Below, one piece after another: positions 9,401 to 16,847 of a stretch of 64,000 bases of DNA. Numbering within the stretch: the first letter of the stretch is position 1; each line of letters begins with the position of its first letter. The notes beneath the pieces are model-generated. The model had not been told where the DNA came from. It saw nothing but the letters and a program-made list of their open reading frames with translations, and searched no databases. The DNA is taken from contig JAXLTC010000002.1 in assembly GCA_046330255.1 (NCBI GenBank), forward strand, positions 558,001 through 622,000, in the 5' to 3' direction. The position numbers and the translations under genes are program-made. The stretch is from JBBSBL01 sp046330255. GTDB lineage: Bacteria > Actinomycetota > Thermoleophilia > Solirubrobacterales > Solirubrobacteraceae.

Positions 9401-9926
9401 GCGCCAGCCGCGCCACGACCGCATCTGCCTGGCGGACTTCTACCGCCCGCTCGCCGAGACCACGCCGGACGCTCGCGACGTCGTCGCGCTGCAGGCCGTG
9501 ACGGTCGGCCCGGCGGTGACCGAGCGGATGGACCGCCTGCACGCCGAGGACGAGTTCGCCGAGCAGCTCTTCACGCACGGGCTGGGCGTCCAGTCCGCCG
9601 AGGGGCTAGCCGAGTGGCTCCACGCGCGCGTGCGCTCGCAGCTCGGGATCCCCGCCTCGCAGGGGCGGCGCTACTCGTGGGGCTACCCGGCCTGCCCCGA
9701 GCAGTCCGAGCACGAGAAGGTCTTCCGCCTGCTCGGCGCCGAGCGGATCGGGCTCTCGCTCTCGGGCGGCTACGCGGTGATGCCCGAGCAGTCGACGGTC
9801 GCGATCGTCGCCCACCACCCGCAGGCCGTCTACTTCGGCATGAAGAGCGGCTTCGTCCCGAAGGGCGAGGCGCCCGACGAGCTGATCGCCGGGACCGAGC
9901 GCGGCGGCGCGCTGCCGGTCAGCTAG
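6420..9926 (+). CDS. metH: cobalamin-dependent methionine synthase
   Basis: A 1168-residue MetH that transfers the methyl of 5-methyltetrahydrofolate to homocysteine via methylcobalamin. All four modules are present. The homocysteine domain (1-310) has zinc ligands Cys223, Cys290 and Cys291. The pterin-binding domain (about 335-590) starts at 'LVGERVNSQGSRKAKE'. The B12 cap and B12 domain (about 640-850) have the cobalt-ligand motif Asp726-x-His728-x-x-Gly731. The reactivation domain (about 900-1168) has 'RYSWGYPACPEQ'. ATG 6420 is 6 nt after a TAGGCT box. The stop overlaps the start of the DsbA-like gene by one base. Confidence 0.97.
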   Translation: MRDYLATVRERVVVFDGGMGATLEQFDLTSEDYGGLAGKCHEALVLNRPDVIEGVHASMLEAGAEVVETDTFQASRLKLEEWGLGEHTLEINTKAAQIARTAAGEERFVAGSIGPTGFLPASDDPTLGNIPFAKLVEVFAEQARGLLDGGADLLIVETAQDILEVKAAIFGAREAFAATGRTLPIQASVSLLPNGGKMLLGTDIASVLTTLTALDVDVIGLNCSTGPEDMRDAIRFLGETSPLPVHCIPNAGLPLQGPDGETIFPEEPEPLAAVLGEFVERYGVSIVGGCCGTTPAHIAAIAERCGGRAPDARPEPGAPFVSSMIAATPLAQDPAPTLVGERVNSQGSRKAKELLLSDDYDGLVQVAEDQVNGGAHVLDVCVALTERQDENVQMREVVKRISLSQPAPIQVDSTEPEVIKAALEAIPGRAIVNSVNLEAGRDKMDVVAPLAKAHGAALIALTIDEVGMAKTAERKLEIATRIRDIACGEHGLDPELLIFDALTFTLTTGDEEWRPSAVATIEGIRAIKAGLPGVKTSLGVSNVSFGVSPGARAVLNSVFLHHCVEAGLDLAMVNPNHITPYGEITEAERELADDLVFDRREDALERFIAHFESKGEEEAAEEADPTEGMEPEESLHWHILRRRKEGVEDWIDRSVEKIGAVPTLNDVLLPAMKEVGDKFGAGELILPFVLQSAEVMKRAVARLENYLDRIEGYTKGTVVLATVFGDVHDIGKSLVNTILTNNGYTVVDLGKQVPVQTVIDAAREHDATAIGLSALLVSTSKQMPACVQELHSQGLEFPVLIGGAAINRDFGRRILYPHGKESDEIYGPGVYYCKDAFAGLAVMDQLVDEDARAGLVAKFRDEAQALREKPEVADDAPPVTDDTVRSAVRTDAPIPAPPYWGVRELEPDLAEVFPYLDRHVLFKLHWGGRGRKGEEWRELVEQEFQPRLERMWAEQDYLDPKALLGYFPVAADGNEVVVFDPEDPERELERLVFPRQPRHDRICLADFYRPLAETTPDARDVVALQAVTVGPAVTERMDRLHAEDEFAEQLFTHGLGVQSAEGLAEWLHARVRSQLGIPASQGRRYSWGYPACPEQSEHEKVFRLLGAERIGLSLSGGYAVMPEQSTVAIVAHHPQAVYFGMKSGFVPKGEAPDELIAGTERGGALPVS

Positions 9927-10792
9927 TGGCCGACGTCTGCATCACGGAGTTCACCGACCCCGGCTGCCCGTGGGCCTACAGCGCCGAGCCGCGCCGCCGT
10001 CGCCTCAGCTGGCTCTACGGCGACCGGCTGGAGTGGCGTGCCTGCATGGTCGGCCTGGCGGAGACCCCTGATCACTACGCCTCCCGCGGGATCACGACGG
10101 AGTCGATGGCGGCCGGCCTGCGGCGGATCGCGCGCGATCACGGGATGCCGATCGACACCCGGCCACGAGAGCGTCTCCATGCCACGTTGCCCGCGTGCCG
10201 GGTGGTGGTGGCGGCGCGGATCCACGCCCCCGAGCGGATGCGCGCGCTGCTGCGCCGGCTGCGCGTGCGCCACTTCTCCGGTGAGTTGCTCGACGAGCCC
10301 GGCACGATCGCCGCCGCCGCCCGCGATGCCGGCATCGAGCCGGCCGAGCTCGAGCGCTGGTCGGCGAGCGCCGAGGTCGAGGAGGCGCTGCGCGACGACA
10401 TGCGGCGCGCGCGCGAGCCGATGCCCGCGGCGCGCGTGCTCGACCACAGGCTCGCCAACTGGTCGGGCGGCCGGCGCTACACCTGCCCGTCCTACGAGAT
10501 CGTGCGGCTCTCGGACCGCGTGCGGATCTCGGTGCCGGGCTTCCAGCCGTTCGCGGTCTACGACACGATCACCGCGAACCTGGTTCCCGGCCTCGATCGC
10601 CGGCCGCCGCCGGACTCCGTCGAGGAGACCCTGCGCTGGACCGGCACGCCCCTGGCCACGATGGAGGTCGCCGAGCTGTGCGGCATCGGGCTCGCCGACG
10701 CCCGCGAGCGGCTCGGGCTGGTCGCCACCGAGCGCCATGTCGGCGCCGACGGCTTCTGGCACCTGGAGGACGAGCCGATCCCCTACGAGTAG
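9926..10792 (+). CDS. DsbA/FrnE-family thioredoxin-fold protein
   Basis: A 288-residue protein starting at a GTG that shares one base with the metH stop (TAGTG), so the two are translationally coupled. Residues 7-20 contain the thioredoxin-fold entry 'FTDPGCPWAYS'. The active-site motif is C14-P-W-A17, so the second cysteine of a CxxC pair is missing. This pattern is typical of FrnE-like or HCCA-isomerase-like members rather than disulfide oxidants. The C-terminal 60 residues contain an HTH-like tail ('MEVAELCGIGLADARERLGL'). There is no signal peptide, so it is cytoplasmic. Substrate unknown; coupling to metH hints at thiol or redox chemistry. Confidence 0.7.
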   Translation: MADVCITEFTDPGCPWAYSAEPRRRRLSWLYGDRLEWRACMVGLAETPDHYASRGITTESMAAGLRRIARDHGMPIDTRPRERLHATLPACRVVVAARIHAPERMRALLRRLRVRHFSGELLDEPGTIAAAARDAGIEPAELERWSASAEVEEALRDDMRRAREPMPAARVLDHRLANWSGGRRYTCPSYEIVRLSDRVRISVPGFQPFAVYDTITANLVPGLDRRPPPDSVEETLRWTGTPLATMEVAELCGIGLADARERLGLVATERHVGADGFWHLEDEPIPYE

Positions 10793-10824
10793 AACGGCGG
10801 TCGAGACGGCCCGTGGTCGTCCGC

Positions 10825-10830
10825 TACCGT
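10825..10830 (+). promoter_or_regulatory. TACCGT -10 box before patatin gene
   Basis: A TANNNT hexamer 9 nt before the GTG at 10840, with no ribosome-binding site between them. It is consistent with a leaderless or near-leaderless mRNA. Confidence 0.35.
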
Positions 10831-10839
10831 CGGCGGCGT

Positions 10840-11817
10840 GTGGAGGACGGCGTGAGCGCGCGGGAGCGCGTGGCGATCCTGGCGATCGACGGCGGGGGTA
10901 TCCGCGGGGTCGTGCCGGCGATGGTGCTGGCCGAGATCGAGGAACGGACGGGCCGCCGCGTCAGCGAGCTCTTCGACCTGGTCGCCGGCACCTCCACAGG
11001 CGGGATCCTGGGCCTTGGGCTGGCGGTGGCCGGCGAGAACGGAGGCCCTCGCTGGCGCGCAGCCGACATGGTCGGGCTCTACGAGGCCGAGGGCCCGCGG
11101 ATCTTCTCCGAGTCGGTCCTGCACGAGATCGCATCGGTCGGTGGCGTGCTCGAGGAGCGCTACCCGGCGGGGCCGCTCGAGGACGCGCTGAAGCGCTACC
11201 TCGGCGACGCGCCGCTCTCGGCGGCGCTGGTCGACGTGCTGGTCCCGGCCTACGAGATCGAGCGGCGCATCCCCTTCTTCTTCAAGAGCTCGCGAGCGCG
11301 CTCCGATCCCGACTACGACTTCCCGATGTGGCAGGTCGCTCGCGCGACCGCCGCGGCGCCCACCTACTTCCCGCCGGAGCGGATAGATGTCGAGCCGCCC
11401 GCCGACTACTTCGCGCTGGTGGACGGCGGCACGTTCGCGAACAACCCCGCGATGTGCGCGTACGCCGAGAGCCGCCGCGACGGCGCGGATCCGGACATCG
11501 TGCTCGTCTCGCTCGGGACGGGCGACCTGCGCCGGCCGATCCCGCTCGCCGATGCCGAAGGCTGGGGGATCCTGGGCTGGGCGCGGCCGCTGCTCCAGAT
11601 CGTCTTCGACGGCGTCAGCCTGACGATCGACTTCCAGCTCGAGCAGCTGCTCGGGCCCGGCCGCTACCACCGCCTCCAGACCCCGCTGGACCAGGCGAGC
11701 GACGACCTCGACGACGCCTCCCCGGAGAACATCCACGCGCTGAAGCTGACCGCGGAGCGGCTGATCGCGGAGCGCTCGGACGAGATCGACGCGATCTGCG
11801 CGGCGCTGGCCGGCTGA
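10840..11817 (+). CDS. patatin-like phospholipase
   Basis: A 325-residue patatin-fold lipid acyl hydrolase. The oxyanion loop 'DGGGIRG' lies at about 17-23, the nucleophile elbow G50-T-S52-T-G54 at 50-54, and the Asp of the dyad in 'VDGGTFANNP' is Asp195. No signal peptide is seen, so it probably acts on membrane lipids from the cytoplasm. The start is GTG 10840; an in-frame GTG at 10852 is an alternative. No nucleotide-cyclase or other defence partner adjoins, so a CBASS role is not supported. It is followed by a hairpin at 11851-11869. Confidence 0.88.
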   Translation: MEDGVSARERVAILAIDGGGIRGVVPAMVLAEIEERTGRRVSELFDLVAGTSTGGILGLGLAVAGENGGPRWRAADMVGLYEAEGPRIFSESVLHEIASVGGVLEERYPAGPLEDALKRYLGDAPLSAALVDVLVPAYEIERRIPFFFKSSRARSDPDYDFPMWQVARATAAAPTYFPPERIDVEPPADYFALVDGGTFANNPAMCAYAESRRDGADPDIVLVSLGTGDLRRPIPLADAEGWGILGWARPLLQIVFDGVSLTIDFQLEQLLGPGRYHRLQTPLDQASDDLDDASPENIHALKLTAERLIAERSDEIDAICAALAG

Positions 11818-11850
11818 GCGGCGGCGTAGGCCGCGAGCGACCCGGGTACC

Positions 11851-11869
11851 GGGGAGCGAAACGTTCCCC
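11851..11869 (+). terminator. 8-bp hairpin with AAA loop
   Basis: GGGGAGCG-AAA-CGTTCCCC forms an 8-bp stem with one G-T wobble, 33 bp after the patatin stop. Its position fits a terminator, but no T-run follows. Confidence 0.45.
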
Positions 11870-11893
11870 ACCGGCGCTCGTTTGATCCCGTGC

Positions 11894-13684
11894 ATGCTCC
11901 CGAGGCGCGGCCCCCTCCCAACCCTCCTCGCCGCGGCGCTCGCGCTGATCGCGGGCGGGCCGGCCGCGGCCGCCGTCCCGCCCGGGTCCTGGTCGCGCTC
12001 GATCACGCTCGCGGCGCCGGCCGAGAACCTCGGCTCCCCCGCCATCGCGATCAGCCGCCGGGGCGCAGCAGTGGCGGCCTGGACCAACGGCTTCGAGCGC
12101 GGCTCCGATCTCGGCTTCGGCCGGGTCGCATCCGGGCGGCGGATCTACGCGCGCTACCGGCGCCCCGGCGGCAGCTTCGGCCCGCCGATCGCGATCAGTC
12201 CCGCGGGAGCAGACCCGGACTTCGTGACGGTGGGGATCGACGACCGCGGCCGAGCGCTGCTCCTCTGGGAGCGACCCACGATCCCGCCCACCTACGGCTC
12301 CCCCGGCAGCAAGGGCGCCGTCTACCTCACTCGCCTGGAACCGCGACGACGGCCCGTCACCGCGCGGCTGTCCCCCCGCGGCATCGCCGCCGGCCGGCCG
12401 GCGCTCGCCGTCGCGCCCGGCGGAAGCGCGGTCGCCGCCTGGTGGGAGACGACCAGCTGGGGTTTCTTCGGAAGCGTGCGCCAACGGGTCGTGGCGGCGG
12501 GCGGCACGACCGGCGGCCCCATGGATGCGCGGCCGCTCTCCGCGGAGGGCGCGGTGTACGGCTCCGTCGCTTCGGCGGACACCTCCGCACCCAGCGTCGC
12601 CACGTCGGCCTCGGGGGCGGCCGCGGTCGCCTGGCGCCGCGCCGAGAGTTCCAGCGCTCCGTGCTGCGTTCGCGTGGAGGTGGCCGCGTTCCGCCCGCCC
12701 ACCGGCTTCGGGCCGGTGCTCGTGGCCGATGACGGCGCCGGCGGCAAGGACGCTCAGGACGTCCGCGCGGCCGTGGCCGGCGACGGGTCGCCCCGGGTGG
12801 TGTGGCGCAGCATCGACTCACCCCTGCAGGGCGCCTGCTGCGGGCGTCTGCTGGCATGGGAGCCCGGCAGCGCGCCGGCGCCGTTCAGCACACCGGGGGC
12901 CGATGCGCTCGCGCCGGTCGCCCTCGGCCTGCGCGGCGACCGCCTGGCGGTCGCGTGGCTCGAGCGGGCTCGCGTCCGCGTGGCGATCGCTTCCGGCGGG
13001 ATCCGCTTCGCGGCACCGGCCACGCTCTCCGCGCGCGACCGGACGGCGACGGGCCCCCAGCTCGCGGCCGCGCCGGACGGCGCCCTGGTGGCCGCGTGGA
13101 CGCGATGGGTCGCGGGAGGGGACGGCACCTGGCGCGTCGAGGCCGCGACGGCCTCGGACGGGCCGTTCGGGACGCCGCGGTTCCTCTCGCGCGCAGTACC
13201 CCGAGGGCCGGTCCAGGACCTGGCGCTGAGCCCGTCCTCGGACGCGCCTGCCGCTGCGATCTGGCTGCGCGACGGCCGCGCCGAGGCCGCCGCCCTCGGC
13301 ACCGGCCTGGGAGCCGACCCGGTCCCCGACTACCTGCCTCCGCGGCTCACCGTCTTGCATTTCGGCGCGGGTTTCGCCACGACGCACGGCCGCCGCCGCA
13401 GGCTGCGCGACGTGCTGACCGTCCGGGCGTCGGAGCCGGGCACGCTCGAGATCGTGTCGGCGGACACCGTGGACTACTCCGCGGAGCCCGGCGTCGAGCA
13501 GCACGAGCGGACCGTGGTCCGCCTGCGGCGCGGAGTGAACGTGGTGCTGCTGCACCGCTTCCTCGCCCGTACCGCTTGGGACCCGAGCCCATCGGTCCAC
13601 TTCATCGAGCTGACCCCGCGCGACCGGACAGGCAACGTCGGCTCCCGGCGCGATGTGGGCGTAGGACGGCAACCGGTGGAGTGA
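11894..13684 (+). CDS. secreted beta-propeller-like protein
   Basis: 596 residues with an N-terminal signal peptide (hydrophobic core ending 'AGGPAAAA'), so exported. The body is built of about eight loose repeats with the signature 'AVAAW'/'VVWR'/'AVAWLE' followed by beta-strand spacing. This is typical of sialidase- or BNR-like propellers and common in large secreted proteins of Solirubrobacterales-type genomes. A cysteine pair is visible in each of 'PCCVR' and 'GACCGR'. The last 130 residues form a separate beta domain ('LTVRASEPGTLEIV'). ATG 11894 was chosen over an in-frame TTG at 11882 because it fits the signal peptide. No enzyme motif was recognised. Confidence 0.75.
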   Translation: MLPRRGPLPTLLAAALALIAGGPAAAAVPPGSWSRSITLAAPAENLGSPAIAISRRGAAVAAWTNGFERGSDLGFGRVASGRRIYARYRRPGGSFGPPIAISPAGADPDFVTVGIDDRGRALLLWERPTIPPTYGSPGSKGAVYLTRLEPRRRPVTARLSPRGIAAGRPALAVAPGGSAVAAWWETTSWGFFGSVRQRVVAAGGTTGGPMDARPLSAEGAVYGSVASADTSAPSVATSASGAAAVAWRRAESSSAPCCVRVEVAAFRPPTGFGPVLVADDGAGGKDAQDVRAAVAGDGSPRVVWRSIDSPLQGACCGRLLAWEPGSAPAPFSTPGADALAPVALGLRGDRLAVAWLERARVRVAIASGGIRFAAPATLSARDRTATGPQLAAAPDGALVAAWTRWVAGGDGTWRVEAATASDGPFGTPRFLSRAVPRGPVQDLALSPSSDAPAAAIWLRDGRAEAAALGTGLGADPVPDYLPPRLTVLHFGAGFATTHGRRRRLRDVLTVRASEPGTLEIVSADTVDYSAEPGVEQHERTVVRLRRGVNVVLLHRFLARTAWDPSPSVHFIELTPRDRTGNVGSRRDVGVGRQPVE

Positions 13685-13720
13685 GCTCGGCCGCGCCCGA
13701 GGCCACCGGACGGGTCGCAG

Positions 13721-16081
13721 CTACGCGCCCACCTCGGCCTCGGCCACGGCCGCGGGGCTGCGCTTGATCGGCCGTGGGACCGAGCGCGCGGCGAGCTCCA
13801 CCGGGGCGGTGTGCAGCGCGCGCATGCGCACGTCGCGCCAGGACAGGCCCTCCTTCACCAGCGCGGGCATGCCCATGATGATCGCGGTCGCGATCTCGAC
13901 CGCCTGCAGCACGATCCCGTAGGCGAGGGCGTCGGCGGACGAGACCCCGAAGCCCCCGTGCAGCACGGCCACGCAGGCCGCCTGGAAGACGCCGAGGTTG
14001 GACGGCGTCGCGGGCAGCACCGCGGTCACGTTGACCGCGAACAGGACCGCCGCCGCGGCGCCTACGCCCGCGCGCGCGTCGAGTCCGAGCGCGACGAGCA
14101 GCACGTAGCAGGACAGCCACTGCAGCGCCCACGCGCCGAGCTGCGCGACCGTCGCCTCGCCGCCCAGTCGCGGCTGGCGGAACACGCTGAGCCCGGAGCG
14201 GACCGCCAGGAGCTGCGCGCGCGCCTGCGTCACGAGGCTCTGAAGGCGCGCGGAGCGCGACGCCGGGCCGCGCGAGAGCACCGCCGGAGCGAGCAGCACG
14301 AGCAGGAGCAGCGCCAGCGGCGCGACCGAGACGGCGATCAGCGCGTCGGAGTGGCCGTGGAACAGGCCGATCGAGTTGAACATCACGGCGCCGAGGACGA
14401 GCAGCGCGATGAGGTTGAGCATCGTCTGAGAGACGAGCGTCCCGACGACCGCGGGGAGCGTCTCGCGCGGCCGGCCCGTGCGGCGAGCGACGATCAGCGC
14501 GCGCGAGGGCTCGCCGAGGCGCGCGGGCAGCGTCGCGGACATCAGCACGCCGATGAAGGTTCCCTGGAGCGCGTCGCGCAGGCGCACCCGCGCGGAGGGC
14601 AGCGCCGCGCGCAGGATCGCGTGCCAGGAGACCGCGCGCAGCGCCATCGACGCGCACATGATCGCCAGGCCGAGCAGCACCAGCGTCGGGGAGGAGTCGA
14701 TCAGCGAGCGCGCGACCTTGTCGATGCCGATGCGCTCCAGGCCGAGGGCGGCGAGCCCTGCGCCGGCGAGCAGCGCGGCTCCGGCGGCCGCGCGGCGCGC
14801 GAGGCCGATCGCACGCCGCCGCCCGGCGCCGGCGGTCGCAGGCTCGAGGCTCTCGATCCGCCGCGCGGGAACTCGCTCGCCGAGGTCCGCCGGGATCGCC
14901 CCGAGGCGCACGGCGAGGCGGGCCCGCGCGCCCTCGGGCTCGGGTGCCGCGATCGCGTCCTCGTAGGCGCTCAGCACCTCGTCCGCCACGGCCGGCCACG
15001 CGTAGCGCCGCGCCCGCGCCGCGGCCGCGGTCCCCATCTCGCGCCGGCGCTCCGGGTCCAGGTGCAGGTCGCGCAGCGCTTCGGCGAGCTGGGTCGCGTC
15101 CCCCGGCGGCACGAGCAGGCCCTCGGCGCCGTCGCGGACCACGTCCCGGTAGCCGGCGATGTCGGATGCGACGACCGGCGTTCCCTGCGCGAACGCCTCG
15201 GTCAACACCATCCCGAAGCTCTCGCCGCCCAGCGACGGCGCGCAGAGCACGTCCGCGCGCGCGAGCTCGCGCGCCTTGACGTCGTCGCCGACCTTCCCGA
15301 GCGCGGTCACCCCGCGCGAGTCGAGCAGCAGCGGGGAGATCTCCTCCTCGCGCGCGCCGATCACGACGAGGCGTGCCGGGATGTGGTCGCGCAGCGCCTC
15401 AAACGCGCGCAGCAGTACCGGCAGGCCCTTGCGCTCGACGGCCTGTCCGACGAACAGGATGCGCAGCTCGCCGTCCGCGGCCCCGCGGACCGGCACCGAG
15501 GCCGGGAGCTCGACCCCGTTCGGGACGATCCGGTAGCGGCCGCCGAAGAAGCGCCGCGCCGTCCAGGCCGCGGCCTCGGAGACCGCGATCCGCTGGTGCA
15601 GGCGGTTGAAGCGTCGCCGGGCCCCGAGCGCGACCGCGGCGTTGTTCGCCATCGCGCTCGTGGAGTAGCAGTGGAAGGTGCCCACCAGCGGAGCGCGGGT
15701 GGACATCAGGGCGTCCCAGCAGAGGGCGGGGGCGACCGGCTCGTGCAGGTGGACCACGTCGAAGGCTCCGGCGCGCAGCTCGCGGCGCATCGCCGCGACC
15801 CCCTCCGGGGTCACCGCCAGGTTCGAGACCGCGCCGTTGGCCGGGAAGCCGACCGTCCGCCCGAGCGGAACGAGGTAGCCTGGAGCCTCGCGCGGCTGCG
15901 GATGCGCGCCGCGGTGCAGCGCCGCCGCGAGGCGGTCGTCGGGGTCGAACGGGGCAAGCACGCGGACGTCGTGGCCTTCGTCGAGGAACTGCTCGGCGAG
16001 CGCCTGGATGTGCCGCGTGACGCCGCCCGGATAGGTCCAGGAATACGGCGAAACCAGGGCTATGCGCATCCGCGCGGGCAT
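13721..16081 (-). CDS. GT4 glycosyltransferase fused to flippase-like membrane domain
   Basis: A 786-residue fusion. Residues 1-380 are a GT-B, family 4 glycosyltransferase closest in flavour to phosphatidylinositol mannosyltransferase PimA: 'MRIALVSPYSWTYPGGVTRH', 'HLHEPVAP', 'VPNGVELP', 'FVGQAVERKGLPVLLRAF', and the donor-site run 'ESFGMVLTEAFAQGTPVVAS'. After a linker (about 385-430), residues 430-760 are a multi-pass UPF0104/LPG-synthase-type transmembrane domain with 'MSATLPARLGEPSRALIV', 'LPATPSNLGVFQAACV'. A glycolipid made on the inner leaflet and flipped by the same chain is a natural inference. ATG 16081 or 16069 could be the start. Confidence 0.85.
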   Translation of the reverse strand: MPARMRIALVSPYSWTYPGGVTRHIQALAEQFLDEGHDVRVLAPFDPDDRLAAALHRGAHPQPREAPGYLVPLGRTVGFPANGAVSNLAVTPEGVAAMRRELRAGAFDVVHLHEPVAPALCWDALMSTRAPLVGTFHCYSTSAMANNAAVALGARRRFNRLHQRIAVSEAAAWTARRFFGGRYRIVPNGVELPASVPVRGAADGELRILFVGQAVERKGLPVLLRAFEALRDHIPARLVVIGAREEEISPLLLDSRGVTALGKVGDDVKARELARADVLCAPSLGGESFGMVLTEAFAQGTPVVASDIAGYRDVVRDGAEGLLVPPGDATQLAEALRDLHLDPERRREMGTAAAARARRYAWPAVADEVLSAYEDAIAAPEPEGARARLAVRLGAIPADLGERVPARRIESLEPATAGAGRRRAIGLARRAAAGAALLAGAGLAALGLERIGIDKVARSLIDSSPTLVLLGLAIMCASMALRAVSWHAILRAALPSARVRLRDALQGTFIGVLMSATLPARLGEPSRALIVARRTGRPRETLPAVVGTLVSQTMLNLIALLVLGAVMFNSIGLFHGHSDALIAVSVAPLALLLLVLLAPAVLSRGPASRSARLQSLVTQARAQLLAVRSGLSVFRQPRLGGEATVAQLGAWALQWLSCYVLLVALGLDARAGVGAAAAVLFAVNVTAVLPATPSNLGVFQAACVAVLHGGFGVSSADALAYGIVLQAVEIATAIIMGMPALVKEGLSWRDVRMRALHTAPVELAARSVPRPIKRSPAAVAEAEVGA

Positions 16082-16124
16082 GCTAGCAACGCGTACACCG
16101 GACTCCGCGAGCGGTGACGGCACC

Positions 16125-16130
16125 TATCAT
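16125..16130 (+). promoter_or_regulatory. TATCAT -10 box of the hemQ-like gene
   Basis: A TANNNT hexamer 9 nt before GTG 16140, with no Shine-Dalgarno in between. Confidence 0.4.
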
Positions 16131-16139
16131 TGCCCTGCC

Positions 16140-16847
16140 GTGCCCGCGCGCCATTTCGTCAAGTTCACGTTCCTGAAGGTCGATCCTGCCTGGCGCCGGC
16201 TGGACGACGAGCGCCGTGCCGCCGGCAAGCGCGAGTTGATGGCCGCGTGCGAGGACTTCGCCACCGACCATCTGCTGCGGACCTTCTCTCTGGTCGGGAC
16301 CCGCGGCGACGCCGATCTGCTGCTCCTGTCCCAGGCGCAGAACCTCGAGCGCATCCACGAGTTCCACGTAGTGCTCGCCCAGAGCGGCCTCGCGAAGTGG
16401 TGCTCGATGCCGTACTCCTACCTGGCGATGACCAAGCGGTCGGAGTACTCCGACGAGTCGCGCCTGGAGGTCCGCCCGGGGCACTCGCGCTACCTCTTCG
16501 TCTATCCGTTCGTGAAGACCCGCGAGTGGTACGGGCTCGATCCGGACGAGCGCTGGCGCATCATGCAGGAGCACATCCGCATCGGGAAGGAGTTCCCGAG
16601 CGTCGACCTGAACACGAGCTACTCGTTCGGCCTCGACGACCAGGAGTTCGTCGTCGCCTTCGAGACCGACGAGCCCGGCGACTTCCTCGACCTCGTGCAC
16701 CGCCTGCGCACCACCGAGGCCTCCTCCTACACCAAGCGCGACACCCCCACGTTCACGTGCATCGCCGGCTCGCTGGAGCGCGTGCTCGGCGCGCTCGACG
16801 GCGCCGCGCTCGGGCTCGCGCCGATCCCCGCGGGGGACGCGTCGTGA
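16140..16847 (+). CDS. hemQ: HemQ-like coproheme decarboxylase (chlorite dismutase family)
   Basis: A 235-residue member of the chlorite dismutase superfamily. In actinobacteria this family mostly performs the last step of heme synthesis, oxidative decarboxylation of coproheme III with peroxide. Visible family marks are 'YPFVKTREWY', the helix with 'MQEHIRIG' that supplies the proximal His, 'NTSYSFGLDDQEFVVAFE' and 'TKRDTPTFTC'. The start is GTG 16140. The stop overlaps the start of a ferredoxin reductase gene (GTGA). No other heme genes are in the window, so the assignment to HemQ rather than a generic chlorite-dismutase-like protein rests on sequence. Confidence 0.85.
   Translation: MPARHFVKFTFLKVDPAWRRLDDERRAAGKRELMAACEDFATDHLLRTFSLVGTRGDADLLLLSQAQNLERIHEFHVVLAQSGLAKWCSMPYSYLAMTKRSEYSDESRLEVRPGHSRYLFVYPFVKTREWYGLDPDERWRIMQEHIRIGKEFPSVDLNTSYSFGLDDQEFVVAFETDEPGDFLDLVHRLRTTEASSYTKRDTPTFTCIAGSLERVLGALDGAALGLAPIPAGDAS

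Noticed and set aside
6345..9578. 1077-codon minus-strand frame antisense to metH
   Set aside because: Composition is typical of a GC-rich antisense shadow, and metH on the plus strand is unequivocal.
10840..11817. Patatin as a CBASS (CapV-like) effector
   Set aside because: No nucleotidyltransferase, ubiquitin-like or HORMA partner lies nearby; the neighbours are metabolic.
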